Assembly (NCBI GenBank): GCA_015062085.1
Contig: SUVI01000198.1
Coordinates: 1 to 5,559 of the forward strand
Source of the DNA: Planctomycetaceae bacterium
GTDB lineage: Bacteria; Planctomycetota; Planctomycetia; Pirellulales; Thermoguttaceae
Direction of reading: 5' to 3'
DNA length: 5,559 nucleotides
Under the pieces are notes generated by a model. That model saw nothing but the letters and a program-made list of their open reading frames with translations. It did not search any database and was not told the DNA's origin. Every line of letters starts with the position of its first letter. Position 1 is the stretch's first letter. The translations under genes and the position numbers were made by a program. Below, piece by piece: positions 5,558 through 5,559 of the stretch.

Positions 5558-5559
5558 GT

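Larger units (their letters stand above)
5226..5559 (-). mobile_element. 3' end of an IS110-family insertion sequence (partial)
   Basis: The C-terminal end of an IS110-family transposase enters from the right edge and reads leftward, leaving about 107 non-coding bases before the tandem array. The left limit given here (5226) is where the 28-bp repeat pattern breaks off, which is only an estimate of the element's end. IS110-family elements usually lack long terminal inverted repeats, so the boundary cannot be read directly. Confidence 0.7.

Overview
The window looks like a piece of a planctomycete (PVC group) chromosome. The main evidence is the serine/threonine kinase at 2500-4581. Directly before its catalytic domain it has a short segment of the form '[11 protein letters not shown]...[14 protein letters not shown]', which I associate with Hanks-type kinases of planctomycetes. 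The truncated c-type cytochrome at the left edge also resembles the c-heme subunits of planctomycete quinol:cytochrome c reductase complexes. This lineage call comes from protein style alone; there is no rRNA or other marker gene here.

Layout, left to right. (1) 2-676, plus strand: C-terminal part of a c-type cytochrome, closed by a strong intrinsic terminator at 691-738. (2) 825-1595, minus: an exported TlpA/ResA-like thioredoxin-fold protein with a WCPPC active site. (3) 1670-1720: three perfect 17-bp tandem repeats between two genes. (4) 1730-2407, minus: a HAD-superfamily phosphatase of the phosphoglycolate phosphatase (Gph) type. (5) 2500-4581, minus: a serine/threonine kinase with a long low-complexity linker and a membrane segment at its extreme C-terminus. 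(6) 4582-5332: about 750 bases without a convincing gene. It holds a candidate promoter and palindrome for the kinase, an AT-rich island, two hairpins, an array of nine 28-bp tandem units and a structured 3' flank of an insertion sequence. (7) 5333-5557, minus: C-terminal end of an IS110-family transposase running off the right edge.

Kinase, phosphatase and TlpA-like gene lie head to tail on the minus strand with gaps of 92 and 134 bp. They could share transcripts, although a weak terminator-like hairpin lies before the TlpA-like gene. The cytochrome converges on them. A link between the cytochrome and the thiol-disulfide protein through heme-protein maturation is possible but only inferred from proximity.

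The most unusual part is the right-hand non-coding region. The nine tandem units share an invariant 17-base core, and each can fold a short hairpin whose loop is the most variable part. The array stops inside a tenth unit, close to the 3' flank of the IS110-family element. That flank can form three successive stem-loops, as expected if it encodes the element's guide (bridge/seek) RNA. These points are read directly from the sequence, but function is not shown.
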